Below the pieces are notes generated by a model. That model had not been told where the DNA came from. It searched no databases and saw nothing but the letters and a program-made list of their open reading frames with translations. From Buddleja alternifolia (lineage: Eukaryota > Streptophyta > Magnoliopsida > Lamiales > Scrophulariaceae): DNA of 64,000 nucleotides. This document shows positions 35,447 to 47,390 of the stretch, one piece after another (position 1 is the stretch's first letter; every line of letters starts with the position of its first letter). The position numbers and the translations under genes are program-made. The stretch lies in NCBI GenBank assembly GCA_019426215.1, contig CM033405.1, positions 9,587,001-9,651,000 of the forward strand, written 5' to 3'.

Positions 35447-38400
35447 GGTCACTGAAAATCACTTTTTTATGTTATATTACAGATTGTGCACCCCTAACAT
35501 GCACCGAGCCATTAACATATGGTCCACCTGAATCTCCATGTGTCTGCGTATTACCAATACAAGTGGGGCTCCGCCTTGACGTAGCCTTGTATACCTTCTT
35601 TCCTTTGGTTTCAGAACTAGCGGTTGAGATTGCTGGTGGAGTATTTATGAAGCAAAGCCAAGTTCGTATCATGGGAGCTAATGCAGCTGGAGATAATCCA
35701 GAGAAGACCATTGTCCTTATTGATTTGTTACCCCTTGGCGAAAAATTTGATGATACTACAGCATATTTTACATTTCAAAGATTTTGGCACAAAAAAGTGG
35801 TTATAAAAACTTCATTCTTTGGTAATTACGATATACTATATGTTCGATATCCAGGTAATTACGCTAGACTCGTTTAGCTCAAACACTTTTTTGTATAGGG
35901 ATAATTACAGAACCTCCCTTGAGGTTTTTTGTATATATATGTACACTCCCTCAGGGTTGGATAATTACAAGTACCCCGAACACCGAAGGGGAAATTCTGT
36001 CTTTTGATTTTTTAGACGTTCTGACTTTCTTTTTTATTTTTTTTAAGGTTTCATAGATGGGTATATAAGTAATTTCAGGTTTCTGTTAGGCGTAAGATGT
36101 AATTATCCAACCTAATGGGGCGCGTACTAATACTTACATCAAACCTTAAGGGTGGGTGTTGTAATTATCCCTTTTGTATATAGCTTGACTTGGCTACTTG
36201 AATTTTGAAATATTGCAAATAATAGGTCTTCCCCCGTCTCCACCTTTGCCTCCATCGACCATTGGCATCATACCAAGTAAACCATATCCTGGTCGTGACA
36301 ATAATGGAAGGACTATACAGCCCCTCGGGGTTGACATAAGAAGGGAGCAGCACAAACAAGGGCTAAATGGAGGCATCTTAGCGACAATAATCGTCTCTGC
36401 TTTTGTAGCTGTTATCTTAGTGTGTGCTTTCGCATGGGTTTTGCTCTTCAGATATAGACAACCCTATCCTACTCCACCAACTACGATTCATTCTCATGCA
36501 AAGTCATCAGGTAAAATCTTCTTTTTACTGAAAAATTAAGAGTATTTTATAGTTTTACATCGAGTGTCAATTTAAGACCTTTTTTCTTATGGAATCACGG
36601 GCTTGTTTATTTACGTTTTCAAACAACATTTTCTGGATCACCATTTTCTGAAAATCACCACTACAAACCATTTTCAACTTCGCTTTCACATTCCTCTATT
36701 TAACTATCTTTCAATCAGTACATTCATTACTTCACACTATCTGTCACCAATAATTTCCTACTCCAACTATTCGTTCTTTTCTCTTTCTTACTTTACTATT
36801 TTCTAATCACAATATCATTACCAAAATAACTAATCAATCATTTTATACATTATACATCAACCAAGCATTTTTTATTTGAAATTTTTCCTATTTCCAACCA
36901 TGTTCTAAAAACATAAACAAACACAATACACATCGCATCATTTGCACACGAAAACCTATAATACACATTCCACGAAAAAAATTCAGAATATTGACTCAAA
37001 AACATAAACAAAGCCTAAGATTTGACTTAAATGCTTCTACACATCAAATATCAAATACTCCTAATATTCGAAAAACTTTGCTCAATCATACATAACGATA
37101 TAGGTGTAGCACTGTCTATGGTTGGAAGTGGGCCCAGTTCTCCTTCGTTCTCCTTAGGTTCAAGCATTGCAGCTTATACCGGCTCTGCAAAGACATTCAG
37201 TTTAAGTGATGTACAAAGAGCAACAGATTACTTCAACGAAACAAGGATACTTGGTGAAGGTGGTTTTGGAGTTGTTTACCGTGGTGTGCTTGAAGACGGG
37301 ACAAAAGTTGCTATGAAGATACTCAAAAGATGTGATCAACAGGGCGGTCGTGAGTTCTTGGCTGAAGTTGAGATGCTCAGTCGGCTTCATCATAGAAACT
37401 TGGTCAAGCTCATTGGTATATGTGCAGAGGATCGCACTCGCTGTTTAGTTTATGAACTAATACCAAATGGAAGCGTCGACTCTCATTTACATGGTATGAA
37501 ATTTGGAACTTTTCTCTCCTCTTTGAGTTTGCTCCCTTGCGCTCTGTTTGGTTTAAGGAAATTGCTAAGGAAAGGAACATAAAACACAAGGAAAATTATT
37601 CCGTTGTTTGGTTACTAGAGAAATGAAAAGGAACTGAAAATATGAAAGAAAATCTGATACTAGTTTGAGAACATTCCTTTTCCTCACCATTTGGCGAGGA
37701 AAATGGTGGAAAACATTCTCACTCCACACATCCAACTTCTATCTTTCTCAATGTGATTTATTATTATTTTTTAATGACATTTGCAAATTTTTTTTTTTTT
37801 GGGAACATTTGAAATCAAATTAATAGTTCGTTTCCATAGTTATTTCTTTCTTTAGTTGTCATTTCCTTGGAGTTTTCCATAAATTTTCTCTTGACAACCA
37901 AACAAACTTTAAAAATTTGGATTTTGTTGAATTTCATTTTCTTTTCCCTATCAGTTCTTTTCTTCGTCAAAATCCTTGAACTAATCTGAGTGTAACGCTC
38001 TGTTTGGTTCAAGAAAATTGTTAGGGAAAGGAAAAGAAAACCAATTTCCTTGAACCAAACAAAGTGTAAGTGAATTTTTGACTCGATCTCAGTGTACCTT
38101 TTTTTTTTTTTAAGATATATTCTTTGTGCAATGGTCGTTTTCAGGTGTTGACAAAGAAACTTCTCCACTTGACTGGAGTAACCGGCTAAAGATTGCGCTT
38201 GGAGCCGGTCGAGCTCTAGCCTATCTGCATGAAGATTCAAGCCCACGTGTCATTCACAGGGACTTTAAGGCCAGCAACATCTTACTGGAAGATGATTTTA
38301 CACCAAAAGTGTCTGATTTTGGTTTAGCACGTGCTGCATTGGATGGGGATAACAGACACATATCCACCCGTGTCATGGGAACCTTCGGGTACACCTCTTT

Positions 38401-39459
38401 CTTCTGTATTTGCGTTGTTACTTCATCTTCCTTAGTTGTTTTACTTTTTGAAATGGATAATTACATGCACGTCCCCTCATTTATCAAGTAAGTACCAGGA
38501 GTCCCTTGAACTTGTACAAATTACCAAGACACTTCCTGTCAGATTCCGACAACTTGGAAAACGGAGGGTCAATTTGTAATCTGTTCTTTTTACTGCTCGG
38601 GGGTGAAATTGTGATGCTTTTAACACTGAGGAAGTTATTGTAATTTCTCAAACCTTGGGGCATTTTTCGTAATTAGGGTCTCACCCAGGGGTGTCTATGT
38701 AATTTACTCTTTTCTAAATACTAATTTTATAGGAATCTTTCATATTCTCATCTTTTTTGTCATCATATATCATACAGGTATGTGGCTCCAGAGTATGCAA
38801 TGACGGGTCATCTTCTTGTGAAAAGCGATGTTTACAGCTATGGTGTAGTCCTTCTGGAACTCCTAACCGGAAGGAAACCGGTGGACATGTCTCAGCCACC
38901 GGGTCAAGAAAATTTAGTTTCTTGGGCACGCCCGCTCTTAACAAGTAGAGAAGGTTTGGAATTGATTGTAGACCAATCCTTGGGGCCCGATTTCCCTTTT
39001 GATAGTATAGCAAAAGTAGCTGCTATTGCATCAATGTGTGTTCAACCAGAAGTATCTCATAGACCCTTTATGGGCGAAGTTATTCAGGCCTTAAAACTGG
39101 TGTGGGACGAAATGAAAGATTTGCGATCGAGAAATTGTAGCCACGAGGATTTATCCGTATTTATGGACGGTAGGAACAGTACTAACTCGGAGCGGGTCAC
39201 ACCTCCTTTGCTTACTCAATCACCGGTCTCGGATTATGATTACCTACTCGATGTTGAGAGTGATCTTTCTATGTCGGAGCTATTGAGTTCCTCTGCAAAA
39301 TTTGGAGAAGAAGAATCCGAGTCTTTTAGGAGGCATTCTAGCTCAGGACCGTTGAGGACGGGTAAAACGAAGCAGGTGTGGAAAAAGATGAGGCGATTGT
39401 CTGGGGGAAGCGTGAGCGAGCATGGAGTACTATTTAAACTGTGGCCGGGATCTCAATAG
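31251..39459 (+). CDS. ALE2-like receptor-like Ser/Thr kinase with long proline-rich ectodomain, 15 exons
   Basis: Exons: 31251..31335, 32078..32137, 32219..32452, 32766..32897, 32990..33079, 33180..33263, 33807..33935, 34020..34184, 34781..34825, 34941..35048, 35483..35854, 36226..36510, 37104..37493, 38145..38388, 38778..39459. They total 3105 nt (1034 aa) with all phases closing. The order is: signal peptide (aa 1-29), Pro/Ser-rich region (to about aa 377), Cys-containing ALE2-type domain ([19 protein letters not shown]), a membrane span near aa 552-575, and a kinase domain. The kinase has GEGGFG near aa 647, Lys in VAMKIL near 668, HRDFKASN near 764, DFG near 784 and APEY near 811, all present, so it should be active. 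It acts at the plasma membrane; ALE2 itself works in epidermal/cuticle signalling, while this longer-ectodomain type resembles At5g56890. Exon 2 could instead start at 32039. Confidence 0.9.
34263..34684 (+). mobile_element. MITE, copy 1, in kinase intron 8
   Basis: A roughly 420-bp unit ends in CTTGAACCAAACAAAG. Its interior GTTTGGTTGTCTAGAGAAAA and following bases match, in reverse complement, the element at 37539-37975. There is no coding capacity. Boundaries were set by the extent of similarity between the two copies. Confidence 0.75.
35105..35391. mobile_element. Foldback/MULE-like MITE in kinase intron 10
   Basis: Ends GGGTACAGCACAGATTCCCCC and the complement of GGGGGGGAATCTGTGTTTTACCC form imperfect terminal inverted repeats. 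The centre also folds (ATTCCGTTCCCGGC with GCCGGGAACGGAAT). A TA microsatellite follows directly (35406-35444). The target duplication is unclear. Confidence 0.7.
35898..36171. mobile_element. MULE-type MITE (274 bp) in kinase intron 11
   Basis: Inverted ends GGGATAATTACAGAACC and GTTGTAATTATCCC are flanked by a perfect 9-bp duplication TTTTGTATA (35889-35897 and 36172-36180). This is the Mutator-type target size. It has no coding capacity. Confidence 0.88.
36598..37018. mobile_element. Tourist-like MITE in kinase intron 12
   Basis: The left end GGGCTTGTTTATTTACGTTTT and right end AAAAACATAAACAAAGCCT are imperfect inverted repeats, with a CATTTTC/ATCACCA-rich subterminal zone. No clear target duplication was found. 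Confidence 0.65.
37539..37975 (-). mobile_element. MITE, copy 2 (inverted relative to 34263-34684), in kinase intron 13
   Basis: It starts GCTCTGTTTGGTTTAAGG. Its right part CATAAATTTTCTCTTGACAA is the complement of the matching region in copy 1. It belongs to the same family as intron 8's insertion but lies in opposite orientation, in the intron between the first two kinase-domain exons. Confidence 0.75.
37995..38065. mobile_element. Minimal foldback made of the same MITE's ends
   Basis: CTCTGTTTGGTTCAAGAAAA and the inverted TTCCTTGAACCAAACAAAG enclose only about 25 bp. This is an extreme internal deletion derivative of the family at 34263 and 37539, or a de novo foldback, directly next to copy 2. 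Confidence 0.7.
38455..38709. mobile_element. MULE-like MITE in kinase intron 14
   Basis: Inverted ends GGATAATTACATGCACGTCCC and the complement of GGGGTGTCTATGTAATTTACTC border about 255 bp. The interior GTCAGATTCCGACAAC is typical of these small elements. The flanking duplication is imperfect. Confidence 0.65.
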
Positions 39460-40439
39460 TGGAAAATTACCATGCTACCCTTTTGAGTCAAACGGGATCT
39501 TCTATTGCAATTTTCCTATTGTATCTCCTATTGTAAGAGACGCATAAGTGACGTATCTGTAAATTTGATTTTGCAGCCAACTTTTAGGAGAGATCAGACA
39601 CGGGTTACTCATCCATACTTTATAATAGGAGATGCAATAGAAGATTCGAGCAGTTTTTTCGAACGTTTTGCAAGAAAGCAGTCAGCTATTGTAAACAGGG
39701 ACGATCTTCATCTCGGTAGAATTGGGAAATAGCGGTATCGCCTTCTGCTGATAAAAGGATGAGAATTAATAGGGAAGCTGAGTAAAATGCTGAGAGATGT
39801 TCGAAAGGTCGATTATTCGAACCTGCTTGCAGTAGAAACTATGTTTGTGTATCCTAGGATCTAAATTCGGGACAATGTGATGATTAATTGTATTTTTTTT
39901 TTTGGAGTCTTGATAATATATTGTACAGAAAATGTTGTACCAATAGTCCAGTAATGAGGAGGATATTGTTATTCAAAAACGTTTTCCTCTGTATATAAAT
40001 TTAATCGAAATTTGGCCAAAAATCCGCAATTCATGTTCAAGATCTTAAATCAGTCACCACTCGTGTTCATGTACTCTCCACACCCCAATACAAATAATAA
40101 CCTATGATCCCCTCTCTAATCCATATAAAAAGACAAGAATATCCCCACAAACATAACTAATTACATAATACCATTTCCTTTTCTTTACTATTTTTCTTTT
40201 CAAATAAATAAAAAAACAACCCCACCCCCAACTGCCGCCGCCACTTGTCGGGACTGTCGGTGCTGGAGACACCTCCGGTGACCACCAATGCACCAATGTC
40301 GGTGCCACCAGCGAACCATCGGCGACGACACCGGCGCACCACTGCCGCATCGACGCCTCCATCTTAAAGAACAATTGATGTACGAATACAGTGAAGATGA
40401 AGTATGGGTAAAACGAACATGAAGTATGATTACAATGAA
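39460..40439. other. 3' flank of the kinase gene and spacer
   Basis: This stretch presumably begins with the kinase 3' UTR; a T-rich/AT-rich zone near 39890-39960 may hold the poly(A) site. A GC-rich block with CACCAC/CGCCGCC-type repeats lies at 40225-40365 and is not a supported gene. Confidence 0.5.
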
Positions 40440-41620
40440 ACTGTTGACAAATTTCAGCTTATGTTTGAAGACAAATCTATTTCATACCGTATATTCCTTG
40501 ATAATGTGTCATGCATTTTCGTAAAGACTTATGTGTCTACTTAGAAAGAGAAAGAAAACACGGTTTATGATTCCGAAAATCCTACAGTGCGTAATGGACA
40601 TTCTCGTGAAGTCGCACAAAATTATCGACAAATTTAGCTTACGTTTGAAGAAAATATTGTTTCATACTAGACGTTTTTGGATAATGTGTCATACATTTTC
40701 AGAAATTCGTATGTGTCCATTTTGAAAAGAAAAAAGCCGTTTATACTTCCGAGCATCATATAGTACGTTATGGATTTTCTTGTGAAGCTGTGCAAAACTG
40801 TTGATAAATTTTAGCTTACGCTTGAAAATAAAACTGCTTTATACTAGACGTTTTTTGATAATGTGTTATACATTTTCAGAATGAACTATGTGTCTACTTT
40901 GAAAGAAAAAAAAATGGTTTATGATCCCGAATATCGTACAGTGTGTTATGGACTTTCTCCTGAAATTGCTGAAAACTATCGATAGATTTTAGCTTATGTT
41001 TGAATACAAAACTAATTCATACTAGATTTTTCTTGATAATGTATCATACAATTTTTGAAAGCTCTATATGTATACTTTGAAAAAAAAAATGGTTTGTTGT
41101 GAAGTCACGCAAAACTATTGATAAATTTTAGCATACGTTTGAAGAAAAATTTATTTCATACTAGATATTTCTTGATAATGTGTCATATGTTTTCATAAAG
41201 CCCTTTGCGTATCATTTAAAAGGAATTTTTTTTTTTGATTTCGCGCATCGTACAATGTATTATGGACTTTCTAGTGAAGTCGTGCAAAACTGTTGACAAA
41301 GTTTAGCTTAACCTTGAAGAAAAATATGCTTCAAACTATAAATTTCTTCATAATGTGTCATACATTTTCAGAAATTTTTATATGTGTTCTTTGAAAATAA
41401 AAAATGGTTTATGATTCCGAGCATCCTACAGTGCGTTATGGACTTTCTCGTGAAGTTGCGCAAAATATCGATAAATTTTAGCGTACATTTGAACAAAAAA
41501 TTGTTTCATACTAGATGTTTCTTGATAATGTGTTATACTTTTTGGAATGCCTATGTGTTTACTTTGAAAGAAAAACAATTGGTTTATGATTCCGAGCATC
41601 TTACAGTGCGTTATGGACTT
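40440..41620 (+). repeat. Degenerate tandem array, about seven units of roughly 175 bp
   Basis: TGTGTCATACATTTT-type strings recur near 40507, 40687, 40862, 41038, 41179, 41354 and 41530. Each unit carries GGTTTATGATTCCGAGCAT, TATGGACTTTCTCGTGAAG, GATAAATTTTAGCTTACG and TTTCATACTAGA. The intervals are about 175 bp, except one near 141 bp. The unit shares its motif order with the internal repeats of the MULE at 16350-17426. Confidence 0.85.
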
Positions 41621-41629
41621 CATGTTCAA

Positions 41630-42097
41630 ATTACCCATTCTCCTTTTTACCGTGGTCATACTTCCTCGTCTATGTAAGCATACAACAATATTCATTGTAA
41701 CCATACTACCTATTCATAGTACAATATTTCCACTTCATTGTCTCCATACTACCTATTCAGAGTACCCATACGTCCAATCCACAGTACCCGTACTACATAT
41801 TCAGAGTAGTCATACTTCCAATCCATTGCAACTTTCAATCTCACATATTGCATCTTTTAATCTCGTATACTGCTTATGTTAACCTAACATACTGCATCTT
41901 TCAATCTCACATATGACAACTTTCAGTCTCACATACTACATCTTTCAATCTCACATATAGCAACTTTCCATCTCACTTGTTGCATCATTTAATCTTGCAT
42001 GTTGCTCATGTTATCCTAACATACTGCATCTTTCACTCTAACATACGACATCTATAACATACTGCATCCTTCACTCTCACATACGACAACTTTCAGT
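41630..42097 (+). repeat. Short-period repeats (CATACTACCTATTCA and CTTTCAATCTCACATA types)
   Basis: The left part repeats CATACTACCTATTCAgAGTAC-like strings at irregular intervals. The right part repeats CATCTTTCAATCTCACATA about every 25-45 bp. The second type continues at 51949-52130, on the far side of the copia element, so the array was split by that insertion. Confidence 0.82.
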
Positions 42098-43855
42098 TGT
42101 TAGGTTTCATAAAAAATATGCAGCGGAATAAAAATTTTCTCACAGTATCATCTTGATTTGCATATATGAATCAGAAAACTCGCTAAAACTTACCCGTTGT
42201 AGCGAAGTGGTTGGAGAATTCGGCTCTTCTTCAAAATTTGAATTTGATGCAGAGTTGATATCTTCGATCCTCGCCTAATCCAGTCTTCTTGAAATCTTTG
42301 GAGTTTTCTTGAAGTCTGATCCGAACAACGAACTTACATTGTCTCTAAATTATCACACGGATTGATGAAGAAAAATTTGTCCTCCTTTTCCTTCTTGACC
42401 TGACGGCTAGAGTATGAAGAGAGAGGGAGGAGTTTTTTCTTTTTCTTTCGAGGAGAGTTGTGAATTCAATAATTTTCTTCTAGGTCAAAAGTCTTTTAAG
42501 TGATGTATTTAATATCACTTGACTTGTTGACCAAGACAAGACTCTAGAGCCCATGTTGGTCATCCAAGTGGACGCCCAACACGCCCATAATAGGCTTTAC
42601 TTGGCTCGGCTCGTCTTGTATTTTAATTAATTCTCTATTATTTAATCATCTATTTATTATATCCAATAAATAAATAAATAAATTAAATAACCAAATTAAT
42701 TAGATAAATTAATTCATTAATTTATTTCCTCAAGAAATTAATTAATAATTAATCTTATCCATTTAATTAATTATCTCATCTAATTAGCAATTAATTAATC
42801 CCATTTAATTTATCTCATAAATTAAATCTCCTAGTTACAAAATAGAAAAATCCTTTTATTTTTCTTTATCAATCATTTAGCGCGACTTATTAGGTTCGTT
42901 TCGTTTGGTGATGAGAGGAATCCAAACGAAGTGGGTAACATCTAACCAGTCACGTGGCCCACTTCGTAGCCCAAATGAAATCGAATGAATGGATCATTCC
43001 ACAACCTTCCAGTTGTAAATACTGTATATGTATAAACCCTTTGTTCATATGTCTCAGTCAAATGAGAGTCACGGTAATGTCAAACTCACTGAACTTGACT
43101 ATATGTATTAATTATAATAACACGAGATCATTGAGTTTGATTTTATGCCTCGCACAATCGACTCTATTGCTTTGGCCAAAGACTTTGCTCTCTATTATCT
43201 ATAATCACATAGGACACTTTCTCATTCACTTATGATAGAACAAATCTCATATTAGTTATCAGCTAAGACTACCACTTATCCATCAAGTCACATTTCGAGG
43301 TCGACCCCACCAACGGATGAATTGGATCTAACTATCCTAGTGACAGACTTGACGTCACAAGTGCATCTTCAGCCTGATAGTCCAGGTCATAGGTTCACTT
43401 AGGTCTATTACGAATAATCAGTTCTGTCATTGACAACATAGAGTGAAAACCCATGTGACAGAACCGATGCGAGTTGTGTTCGAGCATATCAGTTCCACTG
43501 ATGTGCCTACAATCTTAAGCTCCCACCATCACATGGTGTTCGACTGAAACTCCCATATCAAAGCTCAGGTTGTAAAAGTATTTCAAGTCTTTATTGTCCA
43601 TTAAAGACTTTATTTCACATGCGAACTAATTAAGTAATCAAGATCAATCTCTCTAGTGCTAATCTTCCTATCTCATAGGAAGTAGAGAGATTGTACTGAA
43701 AACATGGACAAACGTTTTACACTACTTACAGATGCACATAAGAGTGATGTAAAAACAAAACAAGGCCTTTTATTATAAAATAAGAATAAATCATTTACAA
43801 GTGAGATGCCCTATTCATTCTATCCTCTATGGCATCTGAGGGCATAATTCTAACA
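42098..43855 (-). repeat. 3' LTR of the minus-strand copia element
   Basis: In element orientation it starts TGTTAGAATTATGCCCTCAG and ends GAAACCTAACA (TG...CA). It is 1758 bp and AT-rich. It includes about 280 bp (42320-42597) that is missing from the other LTR. Confidence 0.88.
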
Positions 43856-43869
43856 ATCACCCACTTGCA

Positions 43870-45710
43870 CTCAATGCCACTCTCTGTGTTATCTTATACC
43901 CATCCTTTTCAGGTGTCGGTCCTAAACAGCCCGTGGTAGTGGTTTGGTGAACGGGTCATCTACATTGTCAGCTAAGGCTATTTTCTGCACTACTATCTCT
44001 TCTCTGCCAACGATTTCCCTGATGATGTGAAATCTTCTCTCAATGTGTTTAGACTGTGAGACCTTGGTTCCTTGGCTTACGCTATCGCTCCATTGTTATC
44101 ATAATAAAGTGGTAATGGGAGCTCTGCAATAGGAACCACTTGAAGTTCTCCTAGAAACTTCCTCATCCAAACAGCTCAGAGGCAGCCACATATTCTTCAT
44201 CGGTGGTGGAATCATCGGTTGTGCTTTGCTTGGAACTCTTCCAAGACACCGCCCCACCATTAAGCGTGAATACAAACCCTGAAGTGGATTTTCAGTCATC
44301 CACATCAGACTGAAAGTCTGAATCAGTATAACTATCCATTTTCAGATCTTCACCTCCTAGATGAGAATCATATCCATAGTTTTTTTAAGATATTTTGGAT
44401 ATTCTTCACAGCTTTCTAATGTTTCTTTCCTGGGTTTGCCTAAAATCGACGCATCACGCTTACTGCATAAGCAATGTCGGTCTTGTACATAACATTGCAT
44501 ACATCAGGCTATCTACTACAGATGCATAGGGTACATTACTCATCCCCTTTCTATCTTTCTCAGTTTGAGGACACATAAACTTAGATAGATGTACTCCATA
44601 TCTCATGGGAAGGAATCCTTTCTTAGAGTTATCCATCCTAATTCTCTTTAGGACCTTCTCTAAGTAAAGGGCTTGGGAAAGACCGATCATTCTATTCGTT
44701 CTATCCCTATAGATACGAATTCCTAGAAAATAGGTTACTTTTTCCAAGTCTTTCATGGAAAACGTACTCGAAAGCCATTGTTTGACAGTGATGAGCATTC
44801 GCACATCATTTCCTATAAGTAGAATATCATCTACATATAGAACTAAGAACGAGATCTTGCTCCTACCAGTCTTCTTGTAGACACAGGGTTCATCTTCGTT
44901 CCTGATAAAGCCATATCCCTTGACTACTTCATCAAAATGAAGATTCCAGCTTCTAGATGCTTGCTTGATACCATATATGGACCTCTCAAGTTTACATACC
45001 TTATGGATATTGGTCTCGGATACAAAACCTTTTGGTTGTTACATATAGATGTCCTCCTCTAGGAATCCATTTAGGAAAACAGTTTTGACATCCATCTGCC
45101 ATATCTCATAATTCAAATATGCAGTTATGGATAATAGGATTCAGATGGATTTTATCATGGTGAAAAGGTCTCTTGATAGTCAATTCCTTCTCTTTGACTA
45201 TAGCCTTTCGCTACGAGCCTGGCTTTATATATGTGAACCCTGCCATCGGTACCAATCTTTCTTTTGTAGATTCATTTGTATTCTATAGGTACAATACCTT
45301 CAGGACGATCTACCAAGGTCTAGACTTGGTTCGATTGCATAGAATCCATCTGTTTCCATTGCTTCTCGCCATCTTGAAGCATCGACGTCCACCATCGCTT
45401 GATCATAGGTGGAGGGATCATTTCCATAATTTTCCTCCACTACAGCGTGGAGTCCCAGCTCCCTCTGCAGTAGATACCCATACCTCTCAGGTTAATGAGG
45501 TATTCTATCAGATCTATGTGGTGGTTGTGCTACTATTGGGTCAGCTGTTGGTTCTTGGATAGATGTCTCAGTGAGAGTTTCATTTTGTTCTTTTAGAACA
45601 ATTTTTCTACCTTTATCACCTTTAGAGATGAATTCATCTTCGAGGAAGTGAGCCTGAAGGACCACAATGATCCTTTGATCATCATGTAGGTAAAAAAAGC
45701 CCGGATTCAA
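43870..45710 (-). pseudogene. Fragmented copia pol (integrase C-terminal end, reverse transcriptase, RNase H)
   Basis: Minus-strand pieces are recognisable: an integrase-RT linker near 45492-45710, the RT catalytic motif YVDD at 44837-44826, and the RT segment YFLGIRIYRDR...IGLSQ within 44804-44460. A damaged RNase H region lies at about 44305-44099. The frame is interrupted repeatedly by stops and shifts, so no enzyme can be produced. Confidence 0.8.
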
Positions 45711-45714
45711 TTCA

Positions 45715-47340
45715 TGCCTTTGATATTTTTATGAACACAAAAATCGAAATTAACAAGAAAAAATGTAATCCATTTACCTTTTGACGAAATCTTTAAGCCT
45801 ATCTTTGAGAAGAAACAAATTGTTCCTTCCTCTAGATTGACACGCAAAAGATGATCTTCCTTTCTTGAAGGTCGACCTCCTCTACCTTAGACGGGGTTGG
45901 ACGGCTAGGGTTTATGTGGAGGGAGAAAGGATTTTGTGTTTTACTTTTTTTCACTCTCTAAGATGAAAATTATGAGTTAGGTTAGATTTTTAATTAAGCT
46001 CCTAGTCTTTAAATAAAAATCACTCCTTTGCCTAAAGAGGGGGGACGGCGGCCGAATGAGCCTTATGGGATGGGGTCACTGACTTCATCCAATTCCAAGC
46101 CCAGTGTCAAGTATTTTAATTATTAATCCAAGTCCAGTCCAATTGGCAATTAATTAAATACTAAACTCTTTTAATTAATAGTACTTTATTAATTTTAAAT
46201 TAATAATACTATCAACATTGAGTGAATAAATATATTTAATTTCAATAATTAAATATATATATATATATATATATTATAGTCAATATATCCCATTATAATT
46301 TTCACTCTAAGTGAAGTTACCAAAATACCCTTTATGAAGTAAAACTCCTTTATTTTATCATCTTTATATAGCGCAACTCTCTAGGCTCGTCTTGATTGGG
46401 ATTGGGAGGATTCCAAGGATATAGTTATCACCAAGCCATTCCCGTGAAGCTATACCGAAACCCAATCAAGTACGAGATGAATACGTCATCACGAACCTTT
46501 AAGTTACAATTACCATATGCATATAAGCTCTTCACTAACGCAACCCGATCAAGTAAGAGTCATGGAATGTCAACCTTATACAACTTGATACAGTACTATA
46601 TAATCATATTGATGTGAAATTACCAAACTGCCCTTTGTATCCAATACAAGTCAATTGTAATTGCTTTGGCCAAAGACTTTAATTTCACAACAACTATGAC
46701 GTACAGGTTGCTTCTACTTTCGAGATAATGAATCCCTTATTGGCAGTCCACTTTCCATTATCGAACGTATCAATTGAATCATACTTCGAGGTCTACTCCA
46801 CTAACGGGTGATTGGGTCTAACTACTCTAGTAACTTATTCAATGGTACGAGCACAATATAAAGGAATCCTCAGGTCTAAAGCTCACTCTTAATATCGTAA
46901 CAGGTTATCCTTATTATTGACTGTCACCGAGTAAAAACCCATGTGATAGGATCATAGCGAGTCGTGTTCGAATATGTCAACTCCGTTAATCATATTCATG
47001 ACACTAGCTCCCACTATCTAATCAGTGTAAGACTAGCACTTCCTCGTCAAAGCAAGTGTCATACGAGTTGAATCTTAACGCCCAATTAAGATTCTTTAAC
47101 TCGCGAACCATGTTTGTAAGATCAAGCACTTAACTCTACCAGTGCTTCTACTTATCAAAAAAGTAGTGGTGAGTACACCTTGATCTTAAGGACCTATTTG
47201 TTCAATACATTCAATACCACAATTAGATTTATAAGAACAAAGTTAATGCCTTTTTTTAAAGATAAAATGTTTATACAATATAAATAAAATGCCCTATTAA
47301 ATCTAATTTCTCAATGGCATAGAGGGCATAACACCTAACA
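45715..47340 (-). repeat. Remnant or solo LTR of a related copia family
   Basis: In minus orientation it starts TGTTAGGTGTTATGCCCTCT at 47340. It parallels the flanking element's LTR in organisation (GGGCAT near the start, CTTTGGCCAAAG, AGTAGAGA-like motifs) but is clearly diverged. It sits between the gag and pol remnants where protease and most of integrase should be. The left boundary is uncertain and no target duplication was seen. Confidence 0.6.
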
Positions 47341-47390
47341 ATAGACCCCTTGAGTTTTACCCTTACCCTTTTGAATGCCCCCTTTAGCTC

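Noticed and set aside
36598..37018. 3-bp target duplication for the intron-12 MITE
   Set aside because: Flanking triplets do not match, so only the inverted ends are claimed.
40102..40374. Minus-strand 90-codon frame in the CCACCG-rich block
   Set aside because: Low-complexity composition drives the open frame; there is no recognisable motif or gene context.
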